A DNA stretch of 53,982 nucleotides from DATLXU01 sp035575515 (GCA_035575515.1 DATLXU010000039.1:1-53982), one strand, 5' to 3'; positions 36,440-44,595 are shown, counted from the first letter of the stretch. Numbers and translations are program-made. Notes: a model not told the origin generated them from the sequence alone.

Positions 36440-37687
36440 ATGCCGAACTTAATCCGAGTAATCAGCGCAGCGGCGATAGTCCTTTCGATCATCATCAACG
36501 CAACGGGTCAGAGCAAAACTGATGCGAACCAATCACCCGTGCGAATTATTGACTCGCCCGCCGGGCCTGCGAGCGGCGAGCCGAACCTCTTTGCCGCAAG
36601 CGACGGAAGAATCTATTTGAGCTGGATTGAAAAAACAGACGCGCACCATCACGCGCTTCGGTTTTCCATCCTTGATGGCACGCGCTGGACGGAGCCTCGC
36701 GCGATTGCGGAAGGCGACAACTGGTTCGTCAACTGGGCTGACTTCCCTTCGCTTATTGCGCTCCCTGGCGGTGTGCTCGCAGCGCACTGGCTGGTCAAAA
36801 ATGGCGCAAACGCTCACGGATACGATATTCAGATGGCTTTTTCGAAAGACGGCGGCAAGACGTGGTCTAAGCCGATTACGCCTCACCGCGACGGCACTCC
36901 AACTGAGCACGGATTCGTTTCAATGCTGCCGATGGCGAATGGCCGGGTCGCTGCCTTCTGGCTCGATGGGCGCAAATTCAAATCGCAAGCGAACGAGCAC
37001 GAATCGCACGAGTCGCTCGCAAACGAAATGACTCTGCGCTACGCGATCGTTGATTCTAACGGACAGCTTTCGGAAGAAGCGGAGCTTGACGCTCGCGTGT
37101 GCGATTGCTGCCAGACTTCGGCTGCTTTGACTGCTGATGGACCCGTTGTCGTTTACCGCGACCGCTCAGAAAAAGAGATTCGCGACATTTCAATCATCCG
37201 CCGTGAAAAAGGCTCCTGGAGCCGGTTTCAAGCCATCAGCGCAGATAACTGGCGCATCGAAGGCTGCCCTGTGAATGGGCCGTCAGTCGCCGCCGAAGGC
37301 CGCCGCGTTGCTGTCGCGTGGTTCACAGCCACAGACAATAAGCCGCGCGTGAACGTCGCGTTTTCAAAAGACGCGGGCGCGAATTTTAGTAAGCCGGTTC
37401 AGGTTGATGAAGGCAGTCCCATGGGCCGCGTTCAAACGCTTTTGCTCTCGGACGGCTCGGCGATAATTTGCTGGCTTGAGCGAATGGAAAAAACAGCAGT
37501 GATAAAAGCCCGCCGCGTCCGAGCAGACGGCACGCGCGACGCAAGCATTACGATAGCCGAAACGACTGCGGCTCGCGCTTCGGGGTTTCCGCGCATGGCA
37601 AAAAGAAGCGACGAGCTTGTCTTTGCGTGGACCGAAGCAGGCGAGCCATCACGCGTGCGCGTTGCCGCGATGAAAATTAGCAAATAG
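36440..37687 (+). CDS. Secreted sialidase-like BNR protein with CDCC motif
   Basis: 415 residues with a signal peptide (1-24). It has sialidase-type Asp boxes (SKDGGKTWS at about 135 and SKDAGANFS at about 315) and a six-bladed propeller pattern. The conserved segment VCDCCQTSA (about 220) has three cysteines in four residues and recurs in a bacterial family annotated as exo-alpha-sialidase-like. The arginine triad of true sialidases is not evident, so neuraminidase activity is doubtful. The cysteines may bind a metal such as copper. Confidence 0.8.
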   Translation: MPNLIRVISAAAIVLSIIINATGQSKTDANQSPVRIIDSPAGPASGEPNLFAASDGRIYLSWIEKTDAHHHALRFSILDGTRWTEPRAIAEGDNWFVNWADFPSLIALPGGVLAAHWLVKNGANAHGYDIQMAFSKDGGKTWSKPITPHRDGTPTEHGFVSMLPMANGRVAAFWLDGRKFKSQANEHESHESLANEMTLRYAIVDSNGQLSEEAELDARVCDCCQTSAALTADGPVVVYRDRSEKEIRDISIIRREKGSWSRFQAISADNWRIEGCPVNGPSVAAEGRRVAVAWFTATDNKPRVNVAFSKDAGANFSKPVQVDEGSPMGRVQTLLLSDGSAIICWLERMEKTAVIKARRVRADGTRDASITIAETTAARASGFPRMAKRSDELVFAWTEAGEPSRVRVAAMKISK

Positions 37688-37971
37688 TTCGCGAATGCTA
37701 AGATCGCGCTGACTGTAGCCATCAGTCTCACGCGAAGCCGAAATATTTCGCAATCGAAGCTTTCAAATGCGGATTTTCCCTGCGACACGCTCAACATCCA
37801 AAAGTCGCTGCATGACGACTGCTGCGCTTTAACTCACTCACAACAAAGCGACTGCAAAGATACCCATCCCGATTCGCTCAACGCAGCCATAGGGCATCGT
37901 GATTGCATTGTAAAATTTGACGTGTCTTTGCTCTTGGGCAATGAGGGACGGCGCCCGCGAGAGAGGTATTT

Positions 37972-38484
37972 ATGAAGACAACGGCGCTCGAAGCTCCGAA
38001 TCGTGCTTTAATTGAGCGGGCTAGTCTTCCGGGCCTCTTTGAGGCACTTGTAAACAGAGGCTATTTAATCATCGCTCCGACCGTTCGCGATGGAGCGATT
38101 GTTTACGACGAAATCAAGACAGACACAGACCTGCCCATAGGCTGGACTGACGAACAAGCGGCGGGCAACTATCGCTTGAAGAGGCGCGATGACGAGGCCG
38201 TGTTCGGTTACACGGTCGGGCCGTATTCGTGGAAGCGATTTCTTCACTCGCCTGCGATTCGCTTATGGCAAGGCGCGCGCAACGATGGCCGTTTTCAAAT
38301 TATCGAAGAGCCGCTCACGGCTCCAAAGTATGCGCTCGTTGGCGTTCGCTCGTGCGAACTATCTGCCATCGCCATTCAAGACAAAGTTTTCATCGGCGGC
38401 CAGTTCAAAGATAATTGCTATGCCGAGCGACGCAACAACTGCTTAATCATTGCTATCAATTGTGGGCAGGCGGAACTGCACTGA
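37972..38484 (+). pseudogene. Hydrogenase beta subunit (4Fe-4S), truncated 5' fragment
   Basis: 170 residues. The N-terminal part matches sulfhydrogenase beta / HydB-AsrA-type iron-sulfur subunits: PTVRDGAIVYDEI, GYTVGPYSWKRFLHSP, then ALVGVRSCELSAIAIQDKVF and the INCGQA segment. In the family that is followed by a glycine-glycine-threonine and the first cluster cysteines; here the match ends at once, and all the 4Fe-4S motifs are missing. The reading frame stops at TGA 38482-38484. The start is ATG with GAGAGG upstream. See the neighbouring protease fragment. Confidence 0.7.
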
Positions 38485-38795
38485 TGGAAGCGTGGTCGGG
38501 AGCGAATCGCGTGGTAATCATTGACGCGGCGCGCTCCGGCGCTGCGCCGGGCACGATTCACCAGCTCGATGCGCATGCGCAACGAATGCCGGAAAGATTT
38601 TTTCATTACTCCACTCATGCCTTCAGTCTCGCTGAAGCGATAGATCTGGCGCGGGCGCTCGGCCAATTGCCGTCCGATCTGATTGTTTATTCGATTGAGG
38701 GCAAGACGTTTGAGCCGGGAGTCGGGCTATCGCCCGGAGTTGAAAAGTCCGTGAGCCGCACGGCATTGCTTTTGATGCGCGAGCTTGAAGGTTAA
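38415..38795 (+). pseudogene. Hydrogenase maturation protease, truncated 3' fragment
   Basis: From about 38466 the sequence matches the C-terminal two-thirds of HyaD/HoxW/HycI-type proteases, which cut the C-terminal tail of the NiFe-hydrogenase large subunit: GGTALMEAWSGANRVVIIDA, then RSGAAPGTIH, STHAFSLAEAI, YSIEG and the closing LSPGVEKSVSRTALLL. The N-terminal GxGNxxxGDDG metal motif is gone. A new start is possible at ATG 38484, which overlaps the TGA of the beta fragment. Codons before about 38466 belong to the other frame. The remnant lacks a catalytic ligand and is probably inactive. Confidence 0.7.
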
Positions 38796-38802
38796 AAGCG
38801 GC

Positions 38803-38869
38803 CAGCTATCAGCACAGAGCTTTCAGCCGAAAAAGTTTGGCGCAGAAATAAGCTGACCGCTGATAGCTG
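38803..38869. repeat. Heptamer stem-loop element (GCTGATA unit)
   Basis: CAGCTATCAGC (38803-38813) pairs perfectly with GCTGATAGCTG (38859-38869), and a further AGCTTTCAGC/GTTGAAAG pair flanks it. It starts 8 bases after the TAA of the protease fragment and lies before the hemerythrin gene. Confidence 0.7.
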
Positions 38870-39068
38870 ATCGTTGAAAGTCCCTCGCTTTCACCCTCTC
38901 CGTGTTCTGTCTTGCTTCACAACTTCACCTTCATTGAACGAGTTTCATTCGCCAATCCATCATGCGAGCCGCGGGTTCACCCGGCGCACGGGAACGCAGC
39001 TTGCACGATTAATCTTGAATTGAAAACTGACCTGAGGAGCAGTTTGAAAAACTTCAAGGAGGGTTGCA

Positions 39069-39527
39069 ATGAATGCTATAGAACTTTTGAAGAAAGATCA
39101 TAAAGAGGCGACGGGTTTGATGGACCAGATCGAAACCGCCGACAAGGGCGACCGCTCGGCCAAAGACCTGTTCATGCGCCTCAAGCACGCGCTGACGCTC
39201 CACACGCAGATGGAAGAGCAAATCTTCTATCCTGCGCTTCGCAATCACGAAGAGACTCGCGATATGATCGAGGAGTCTTTGAAGGAGCATCAGGAAGTTG
39301 ACCAGATTCTCGCTGAGATGACCAACCTCAATCCGCACAATGACGACTTCATAGACAAGCTCAGCGAGTTGAGAGATGCGGTTGAGCATCACGTCGACGA
39401 AGAAGAGAACGAGATGTTCCCCAAAGCGGAAAAAGTTTTGGGTCAGAGCCGCCTTGATGAGATGGGCCGCCAAATGCAACAGATGAAGCAGAGCAAATCT
39501 GCGACCGCCACGACAAAGCAGACTTAA
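39069..39527 (+). CDS. Hemerythrin-domain protein
   Basis: 152 residues: four-helix hemerythrin HHE cation-binding domain. The iron ligands are visible as H11 in KKDHKEA, HTQMEEQ (H45 and E49), KEHQEVD, and EHHVDEEENEMFP. It likely binds a di-iron centre and senses or stores oxygen or nitric oxide in the cytosol. A strong AAGGAGG stands 6 bases before the ATG. The gene ends in an intrinsic terminator, so it is probably transcribed alone. It lies beside the deleted hydrogenase locus, but a functional link is only suggestive. Confidence 0.93.
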   Translation: MNAIELLKKDHKEATGLMDQIETADKGDRSAKDLFMRLKHALTLHTQMEEQIFYPALRNHEETRDMIEESLKEHQEVDQILAEMTNLNPHNDDFIDKLSELRDAVEHHVDEEENEMFPKAEKVLGQSRLDEMGRQMQQMKQSKSATATTKQT

Positions 39528-39561
39528 AGGCTTTGCTTCATCAAGCGAATCTCACAACTTG

Positions 39562-39604
39562 AAACGCGCGGGCAATCTACATTCTGTCCGCGCGTTTTTG
39601 TTTG
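39562..39604 (+). terminator. Intrinsic terminator of the hemerythrin gene
   Basis: AAACGCGCGG (39562-39571) pairs perfectly with CCGCGCGTTT (39588-39597), followed by TTGTTT. A textbook rho-independent terminator about 35 bases after the stop. Confidence 0.85.
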
Positions 39605-39671
39605 AGTATCAGCCGTGTAAAGCGTAGACTCCGAACGAAGATTAAACTCTCCGCCTCAGATGATTGATATG

Positions 39672-40148
39672 TCATCCGGCGACATCCGCTTTAGAAAACA
39701 TGCGCGGCGCGCCCGCGAGCAGTCCCAGCAGAGTGAATGCCAGTATAGTCGCTGGCGCTCCCGTGCCGAAGCTCGAATGAAGCGCGAGCACGCGAGCGAG
39801 CGATAGCAATTGCGACAATCCGACTGTTATCAATAACGCCCACCATGCCCAACGCTCGCCGCGACGATAAGGGCCGAGCACAACCGTTATCGCAAGCAAT
39901 GCGAACGCGAGCGCCCACGTTGCAGCGGTCGCTCGCCTGCCTCTGAATGCCGCAACCACTTCATCACCGGACGCGCCCACTTGCTCTGCGGCATTCTTGA
40001 TGTCATCGAGCTTGAAGTTCTGAACCAGATTGTCCGGCCTTTCACCATAAGCCGTCATCAACGAAGCGGTTGAAAGGGCTGCGATAACGCCAAACAGAAA
40101 GAGCAGAATCGCCCAGCTTGCGACGAAGAGTATTTTCTTGCCTGCCAT
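39672..40148 (-). CDS. Four-helix membrane protein, unknown
   Basis: 158 residues from the ATG at 40148, where GGAG sits 5 bases upstream. The first membrane segment (about 6-30) is followed by a polar loop of about 45 residues and then three more segments (about 75-96, 103-125, 130-150). No conserved catalytic motif is recognised. Codons upstream of 40148 are the arm of a heptamer element, so the longer frame is ruled out. It may be co-transcribed with the M20 peptidase gene, whose stop lies 150 bases upstream on the same strand. Confidence 0.7.
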   Translation of the reverse strand: MAGKKILFVASWAILLFLFGVIAALSTASLMTAYGERPDNLVQNFKLDDIKNAAEQVGASGDEVVAAFRGRRATAATWALAFALLAITVVLGPYRRGERWAWWALLITVGLSQLLSLARVLALHSSFGTGAPATILAFTLLGLLAGAPRMFSKADVAG

Positions 40149-40159
40149 ATATTCTCCAC

Positions 40160-40302
40160 TAGGCAGCAGGCGGTAGGCAGCAGGCATCAAGCAGAAACGC
40201 GGAACGGATAATGCTGAACGATAGATTAAGAGAGGTCTTATCTTTAAACTTCAACATTCATCGTTGCGCAATAACTGCATACTGCCTGCCGCCTGCTGCC
40301 TA
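40160..40302. repeat. Heptamer stem-loop element (GGCAGCA unit)
   Basis: The left arm (40160-40180) and right arm (40282-40302) match at 20 of 21 positions as reverse complements, around about 100 bases. On the minus strand it begins with the TAG stop of the M20 peptidase and ends right before the GGAG of the next gene. Confidence 0.85.
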
Positions 40303-41538
40303 CTGTTTTTCCGAAAGAGTCACTTCCAGCAAAATAACTTTCTTTATGCCCGGATAGAGCGATTCGATGTCGCACCACTCACCCAATGAATGGTCGCCGC
40401 CGCAGCGAGCCGCGCCCGTCGAGATCGCCGGTATCCCTGCAAGCATAGCTATGTTTGCGTTGTTCGATGCGGTGTTGGTGACAACTACATTTGCAAATCC
40501 CATCGCTTGATGCACGGCCTCGCTCATTCGAACCGTGAATGATTCGCGGTTGCCCGGTATCTGCGCTGCAGGAACTCGCTCTTCAACATCCTCGCTCTTA
40601 ACTTGCATTCCTACGCGCGCAGCTTCTTCGTTGAGTATCTGCGCGATGCGGCGCTCGTAGTCGTCAATTAATTTTTGATCTGTCGAGCGCAAATCAACTG
40701 TAAACCATGCGTCAGCCGCTTTCGCGTTCACGACATCAGCACCGCCTAGCATACCAATGTTGATGAAGACGCGCGGCTCTTTCGGCAACTCAAGCTCATA
40801 GATGCGCGAGATGGCGCGAGCGAGCGGCAATGTCGCCGAAAACGGAGGCGTCGCAGATGTTGTGTGGCCGCCCGGCCCTATGAAATGATGCTTGTACCAG
40901 TTGATGCCTATGCCGCCATAGGTCAAGCCTTCGTAGCCGCCGTCGAGCGCGACGTACTGGCCTATGCGATCTTTGTTCTCGCTGATGAAATGCTTCACGC
41001 CGCCGAAGGATGTCTCTTCTTCAACAGTGAAGACGAATATCAAATCGGCTTTGGTTTCTATCTTCGCCTCGTTGAGCGCGCGGATTGACGCGAGCAGCGC
41101 CTCGACGTTGCGCGTGTCGTCGCCCACGCCGGGCGCGTAGATTTTCCCGTCGCGGATTTCGGCCTTTATCCTCAACCCTTCCTGAAAGACCGTGTCTAGA
41201 TGCGCATCAAAGACCACAGGCTTTGCACCGCCCTTGCCTTTTCGTATGGCGATGAGGTTTCCTTTCGAGTCGAAATAGACTTTATCGAGGTGATACGAGT
41301 CGAGCAGCTTCTTTACGAACTCGGCTCGCTCGCGCTCCTTGCCCGAAGGCGCATTGATCTCGGTGATAGCTTTCCACTCGGCGAGTATTTCTGCGCGATG
41401 CGCGTCAACATAATCGAACGCCTGCTTTACGTCGGGGCGATAGAACATCTCTTTGGCTTTGTCGGATAAGTCCTGCGCGCTCGCGCCTGCCGCTGAAAGA
41501 ATAATCGCGCAGACGAGAGGCAATAAGTTTTTTTTCAT
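40300..41538 (-). CDS. Secreted M20-family metallopeptidase
   Basis: 412 residues with a signal peptide (1-21). The two-zinc M20 core is intact: VFDAHLDTVF, then GDDTRNVEALLA, VEEETSFGG with the catalytic glutamate, and later GARCGGDHS with the last histidine. The dimerisation (lid) domain lies about 210-320, with GGHTTSA. It most resembles peptidase T / M20B-like enzymes, which cut di- or tripeptides, and export suggests use on external peptides. A possible relative is acetylornithine deacetylase-type, but the context gives no support for that. Confidence 0.9.
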   Translation of the reverse strand: MKKNLLPLVCAIILSAAGASAQDLSDKAKEMFYRPDVKQAFDYVDAHRAEILAEWKAITEINAPSGKERERAEFVKKLLDSYHLDKVYFDSKGNLIAIRKGKGGAKPVVFDAHLDTVFQEGLRIKAEIRDGKIYAPGVGDDTRNVEALLASIRALNEAKIETKADLIFVFTVEEETSFGGVKHFISENKDRIGQYVALDGGYEGLTYGGIGINWYKHHFIGPGGHTTSATPPFSATLPLARAISRIYELELPKEPRVFINIGMLGGADVVNAKAADAWFTVDLRSTDQKLIDDYERRIAQILNEEAARVGMQVKSEDVEERVPAAQIPGNRESFTVRMSEAVHQAMGFANVVVTNTASNNANIAMLAGIPAISTGAARCGGDHSLGEWCDIESLYPGIKKVILLEVTLSEKQ

Positions 41539-41649
41539 GCATATTCTCCATCGGATGTGGCTATAGTCGAATGCTCATTCTAAAGGCGCGAGTGGCAGCG
41601 CGCAATATGGGCACAGACAGAAAAAGCTAAAACGAAACGCAGAAATATA

Positions 41650-41676
41650 AAAGGGAGCCAGGGGGTGGCTCCCTTT
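41650..41676 (-). terminator. Intrinsic terminator of the DUF1579 gene
   Basis: AAAGGGAGCC and GGCTCCCTTT form a perfect 10-base stem with a 7-base loop. On the minus strand it is followed by TTTTATATTT. It lies about 100 bases after the stop of the DUF1579 gene. Confidence 0.8.
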
Positions 41677-41776
41677 CCGGTGGATGAGGGGGGCTAATCA
41701 ACGGGGGCTAAACTTGTGAGCGGCGGGGATGCCGCGCTCGGCTCTCATAAGGGGAAACCTTTATGCGCAAACAAGG

Positions 41777-42409
41777 CTATTGCCTGCGCGTGTAGGTGAC
41801 TTCGACCCCTTTGAACTCGTGAGGCGTTCCAATCAGGTCGTAGGCTTCAAAGATGTACTTGTCTTTGCTGGTGACGCGGATAACGTAGCGAACCGTTTTG
41901 TCTTTCTCTCCCGTCATCGGCTCGTCCATTTTGCCATACAGTGTCATGACTTTGGTCGCCTCGTCGAGGTCGCCTTCGCCTGTGTATATCGCCGTCCCCA
42001 TGTTGTCTATGTAGGAGATGACATACTTCTTCTTGAAATTGTCATAGCCGATGGTGAGCAGGCTATTGTGAGGCATCCCCATCATCTGGCCGGAAGCTTC
42101 CTCTATAAGATAGCGACCATCCATCACCCATCGAGTTTCGGCTGTGCCTTTGCCTTCGCTCGCCTTCGCATCGCGGCTCATCCACACGCGCGTGACGGTG
42201 TCCCACTTGCCGGCGAATTGATCCAGGAAACGGTGCGCGGGACCGGGCGAGGCGACTTCCATCCACTTCTTCATCATCTCCTGCATCTCGGCAGCCGAAG
42301 GCTCGCGCCGGCTCGCTTTGTTATCTTTTTGCTGAGCGATTGTCTGTGCGCTTGCGGCCACAATCGCTACGGCCAGCAGTGTTGCGCAAACTAAGATTCG
42401 CATCTTCAT
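41777..42409 (-). CDS. Secreted DUF1579 protein
   Basis: 210 residues with a signal peptide (1-22). The DUF1579 domain starts at about 58 (LDQFAGKWDTVTRVWM) and has the typical ETRWVMDGRYL and TIGYDNFKKKYV segments and beta-barrel-like strand pattern. The biochemical role of DUF1579 is unknown; a lipocalin-like ligand-binding fold has been suggested. It heads a minus-strand run with the VOC and DinB genes and ends at a terminator. Confidence 0.88.
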   Translation of the reverse strand: MKMRILVCATLLAVAIVAASAQTIAQQKDNKASRREPSAAEMQEMMKKWMEVASPGPAHRFLDQFAGKWDTVTRVWMSRDAKASEGKGTAETRWVMDGRYLIEEASGQMMGMPHNSLLTIGYDNFKKKYVISYIDNMGTAIYTGEGDLDEATKVMTLYGKMDEPMTGEKDKTVRYVIRVTSKDKYIFEAYDLIGTPHEFKGVEVTYTRRQ

Positions 42410-42438
42410 CCTTTCATCAAGAGACCATCAGGCGCGAG

Positions 42439-42957
42439 TTACTGCGAGCCTGCGGCTTTTCCATCGGGTTGGCTGAACAACTGAGCCGCTGCCTGCTCAA
42501 GCTCTTCCGGCGTGACATCTCTTACGTGAGTCGAGAAGGCCCACGCGTGGCCGAACGGATCAACTACCATGCCGAAGCGGTCGCCCCAGAATGCATCCGC
42601 CATCGGCATGACGACTTTGGCTCCGGCTGCGACGGCGCGGTCGAACCAATTGTCTGCGTTTTCGACGCTGAGGATGATGCTGCCCGTGCGACCTCCGAGT
42701 TTTACGGGCGAAGCCGTGCAGAATTCAGCCTGTTCGGGACTTGCGAAATCGGGAAACTCGTCGTTGAGAAAGAATATGCTGTCTCCGACTTTCAGTTCGG
42801 CATGCATGATGCGGCCATCGGGTGCGGGGGAGCGAAGCAACTCCTGAGCGCCGAGCGCCGTTTTGTAAAACTCAATCGCTTTGACTGCGTCGTTGACGAC
42901 AAGCGACGCTGTGATCGTGTGGAACCCTTCCTGGATCGGCTTAACTTCTGAGGTCAT
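42439..42957 (-). CDS. VOC-family (PhnB/glyoxalase-like) protein
   Basis: 172 residues. The vicinal-oxygen-chelate fold is recognisable by paired beta-alpha-beta-beta-beta units: AIEFYKTALGAQE in the first and the segment DNWFDRAVAAGAKVVMP with WGDRFGMVVDPFGHAWAF in the second, matching PhnB-like proteins. Metal ligands are less certain than in true glyoxalase I. The substrate is unknown. GGAG-like bases precede the ATG. The gene lies 30 bases upstream of DUF1579 on the same strand, so co-transcription is likely. Confidence 0.88.
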   Translation of the reverse strand: MTSEVKPIQEGFHTITASLVVNDAVKAIEFYKTALGAQELLRSPAPDGRIMHAELKVGDSIFFLNDEFPDFASPEQAEFCTASPVKLGGRTGSIILSVENADNWFDRAVAAGAKVVMPMADAFWGDRFGMVVDPFGHAWAFSTHVRDVTPEELEQAAAQLFSQPDGKAAGSQ

Positions 42958-43089
42958 AAATCGGTCTCCTTTGCTTTTGAAAAATCTCTGACCCTCGCTT
43001 TCGCGCAGGCTGTTGTATCAGACCATTCGTTGAATGAATAAAAATTTCGTTTGCGCGCGTCGCTTTCGAGTGAGCGGACGCTGCCAACT

Positions 43090-43593
43090 CTAACCCTCAT
43101 CAGCCGACGGGCCGTAGATTGAAGGAACCGCCACATCGTTGAGTCGGAGATAAACGCCGAGCTGCGCGCGGTGATGAATGATGTGATTCATCACGAATGT
43201 GCGCACGACGGCGATTCGCGGAAGCGTCAGCACCGTCTGCCCGCCTGACAGCAGCGACCACGACTTCAAAAGGTGCTCGTCGCTCGCGCCGAGTATCGCG
43301 TCGCGCGCTGAAGCGACGTTTGTATCGAAGGCATCGAGGACTTCTTTCAACGTCTCTGCCTGCGGCAGGCGAAAAGGCTCCTGGCCCGGCGGAGCCATAT
43401 CGAATTGATCCTGATTAATCGTTACTGATGTCCAGTGCGGTATGTTGGCGATGTGAGTCGCAAGCCCGCCCATCGCCATTGATTTTTCGTGAGGCTTCCA
43501 TCCGAATCTGTCTTCAGGAACCCGTTCGAGGGTCTTTCGAGTGTTCGCCATCTCGTGGTCGAACTCAGGCAATAATGCTGCGCTCAGTCCCAT
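43090..43593 (-). CDS. DinB-family protein
   Basis: 167 residues from the ATG at 43593, which follows GGAGG by 5 bases (a TTG four codons earlier is less likely). It is a four-helix DinB/YfiT-type bundle with the histidine triad ligands visible in ATHIANIPHW and MNHIIHHRAQL. DinB proteins bind a metal and often act with thiol cofactors such as bacillithiol; some are damage-inducible. It lies 75 bases downstream of lexA on the same strand, so it may be SOS-linked, but that is inference. Confidence 0.88.
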   Translation of the reverse strand: MGLSAALLPEFDHEMANTRKTLERVPEDRFGWKPHEKSMAMGGLATHIANIPHWTSVTINQDQFDMAPPGQEPFRLPQAETLKEVLDAFDTNVASARDAILGASDEHLLKSWSLLSGGQTVLTLPRIAVVRTFVMNHIIHHRAQLGVYLRLNDVAVPSIYGPSADEG

Positions 43594-43668
43594 TTCGTCC
43601 TCCAATCAATCGTATTCAAAGACACTTCGCCCGTGACTTGCGCCGCGCCTATTCAGATGGCGCTTGTG

Positions 43669-44277
43669 TTAGTGCTGGTACTTGCGAATCACGCCGATGA
43701 CTATGCCCTGAATGCTCACGCGGTCGTGTTCAACTATGATCGGTCTATAACTTGGGTTGGCCGGTTCGAGTCTTACGCGCTTGCCCTCGCGGTAGAATCG
43801 CTTAACGGTCGCCTCGCTTCCGTCAATCAACGCGACTACAGTTTGACCGTTCTGCGCCGTCTCGCGCGATTCGACTATGACGAAGTCGCCGTCTTTTATG
43901 TGCTCGTCAATCATCGAATCGCCGCGCACGCGAAGCGCGAAAGTCCTGTTGCGCCCAAGCAGATCGGGCGGGATGTGAACCGTCTCGTGGCTCAGCACAG
44001 CCTCAATGGGTCGGCCTGCCGCGACGAGTCCAAGCAGCGGTATCTCATAAGCCTCTTGAGCCGATTCCTGCTTTACAACCTCGATGCCGCGACTGACGTT
44101 AGGCGTGCGCCGTATCAGCCCTTCGCGTTCGAGCGCCGAAAGCGTCTGGTGAACCGATGCGGGCGAGCTCAGCCCGAAGTGCTCGCGAATCTCGGCGTTG
44201 GTCGGGGCACATCCGCGCGCTTCTACGAAGCGGCAGATGTAATCATATACCTCTCGCTGGCGTGGAGATATTGCCAT
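43669..44277 (-). CDS. SOS repressor LexA
   Basis: 202 residues. The N-terminal winged helix-turn-helix (about 1-65) binds the SOS operator. The C-terminal S24 peptidase part has the Ala87-Gly88 cleavage site (LVAAGRP), Ser121 in GDSM and Lys159 in ATVKRFY, so RecA-stimulated self-cleavage should be intact. GGAG lies 8 bases before the ATG. A small gene overlaps its start codon region by about 55 bases on the same strand. A strong promoter further upstream serves both and holds a probable operator. Confidence 0.97.
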   Translation of the reverse strand: MAISPRQREVYDYICRFVEARGCAPTNAEIREHFGLSSPASVHQTLSALEREGLIRRTPNVSRGIEVVKQESAQEAYEIPLLGLVAAGRPIEAVLSHETVHIPPDLLGRNRTFALRVRGDSMIDEHIKDGDFVIVESRETAQNGQTVVALIDGSEATVKRFYREGKRVRLEPANPSYRPIIVEHDRVSIQGIVIGVIRKYQH

Positions 44278-44507
44278 ATTTTTCTCTCCGCTTGTTTGAC
44301 GAGCCAGTCAACATCGTAGCCGATGACGTAAACGTTTCCGGCAATGGTCAGAATTTCAGTGCGGGTTCGCCCGCGGCGGGTTTGAATCTTTCCAATCTCA
44401 AGCCCGTCAAGAAGTACGCGGTCCTGCCTGCACCAGCCGCCTAGAGTTTTAACTTTTCGCCCTGGTTCTATCTGTAGGTTAGCCCGAATAGCTTGCCCAA
44501 GAGTCAT
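44223..44507 (-). CDS. Small protein overlapping the lexA start
   Basis: 94 residues from ATG 44507 (a TTG lies three codons earlier). Composition is protein-like: LGGWCRQDRVLLDG, then GKIQTRRGRTRTEILTIAGNVYVIGYDVDWLVK. Its last 55 bases overlap the lexA start. GGGAGG lies 12 bases upstream, longer than usual. No family is recognised. It follows the SOS-type promoter directly, so it would be transcribed first in the lexA unit. It is either a real lexA-linked small gene or a translated leader that couples lexA expression. Confidence 0.5.
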   Translation of the reverse strand: MTLGQAIRANLQIEPGRKVKTLGGWCRQDRVLLDGLEIGKIQTRRGRTRTEILTIAGNVYVIGYDVDWLVKQAERKIWQYLHASERYMITSAAS

Positions 44508-44533
44508 AGAGTTCAATCGCCTCCCAAATCCCT

Positions 44534-44595
44534 TCCTGCAAAGAGGGCTACTGAAAATCTACCGAATATATACGAAAATTTCCGAAAATAGTCAA
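44534..44595 (-). promoter_or_regulatory. lexA promoter with 10-base-spaced repeats (probable SOS operator)
   Basis: Minus strand: TTGACT (44590-44595), 17 bases, TATATA (44567-44572). Overlapping and following the spacer are four imperfect copies of (A/T)TTTCG at 10-base spacing, one helical turn. One pair forms CGGAAATTTTCG, a near-palindrome. The position over the promoter fits LexA autoregulation, though the box does not look like GAACN4GTTC. Confidence 0.65.

Noticed and set aside
38400..38800. A novel natural fusion of a hydrogenase subunit and protease
   Set aside because: The two parts are in different frames and each lacks its catalytic or cluster motif, so a deletion scar is the simpler reading.
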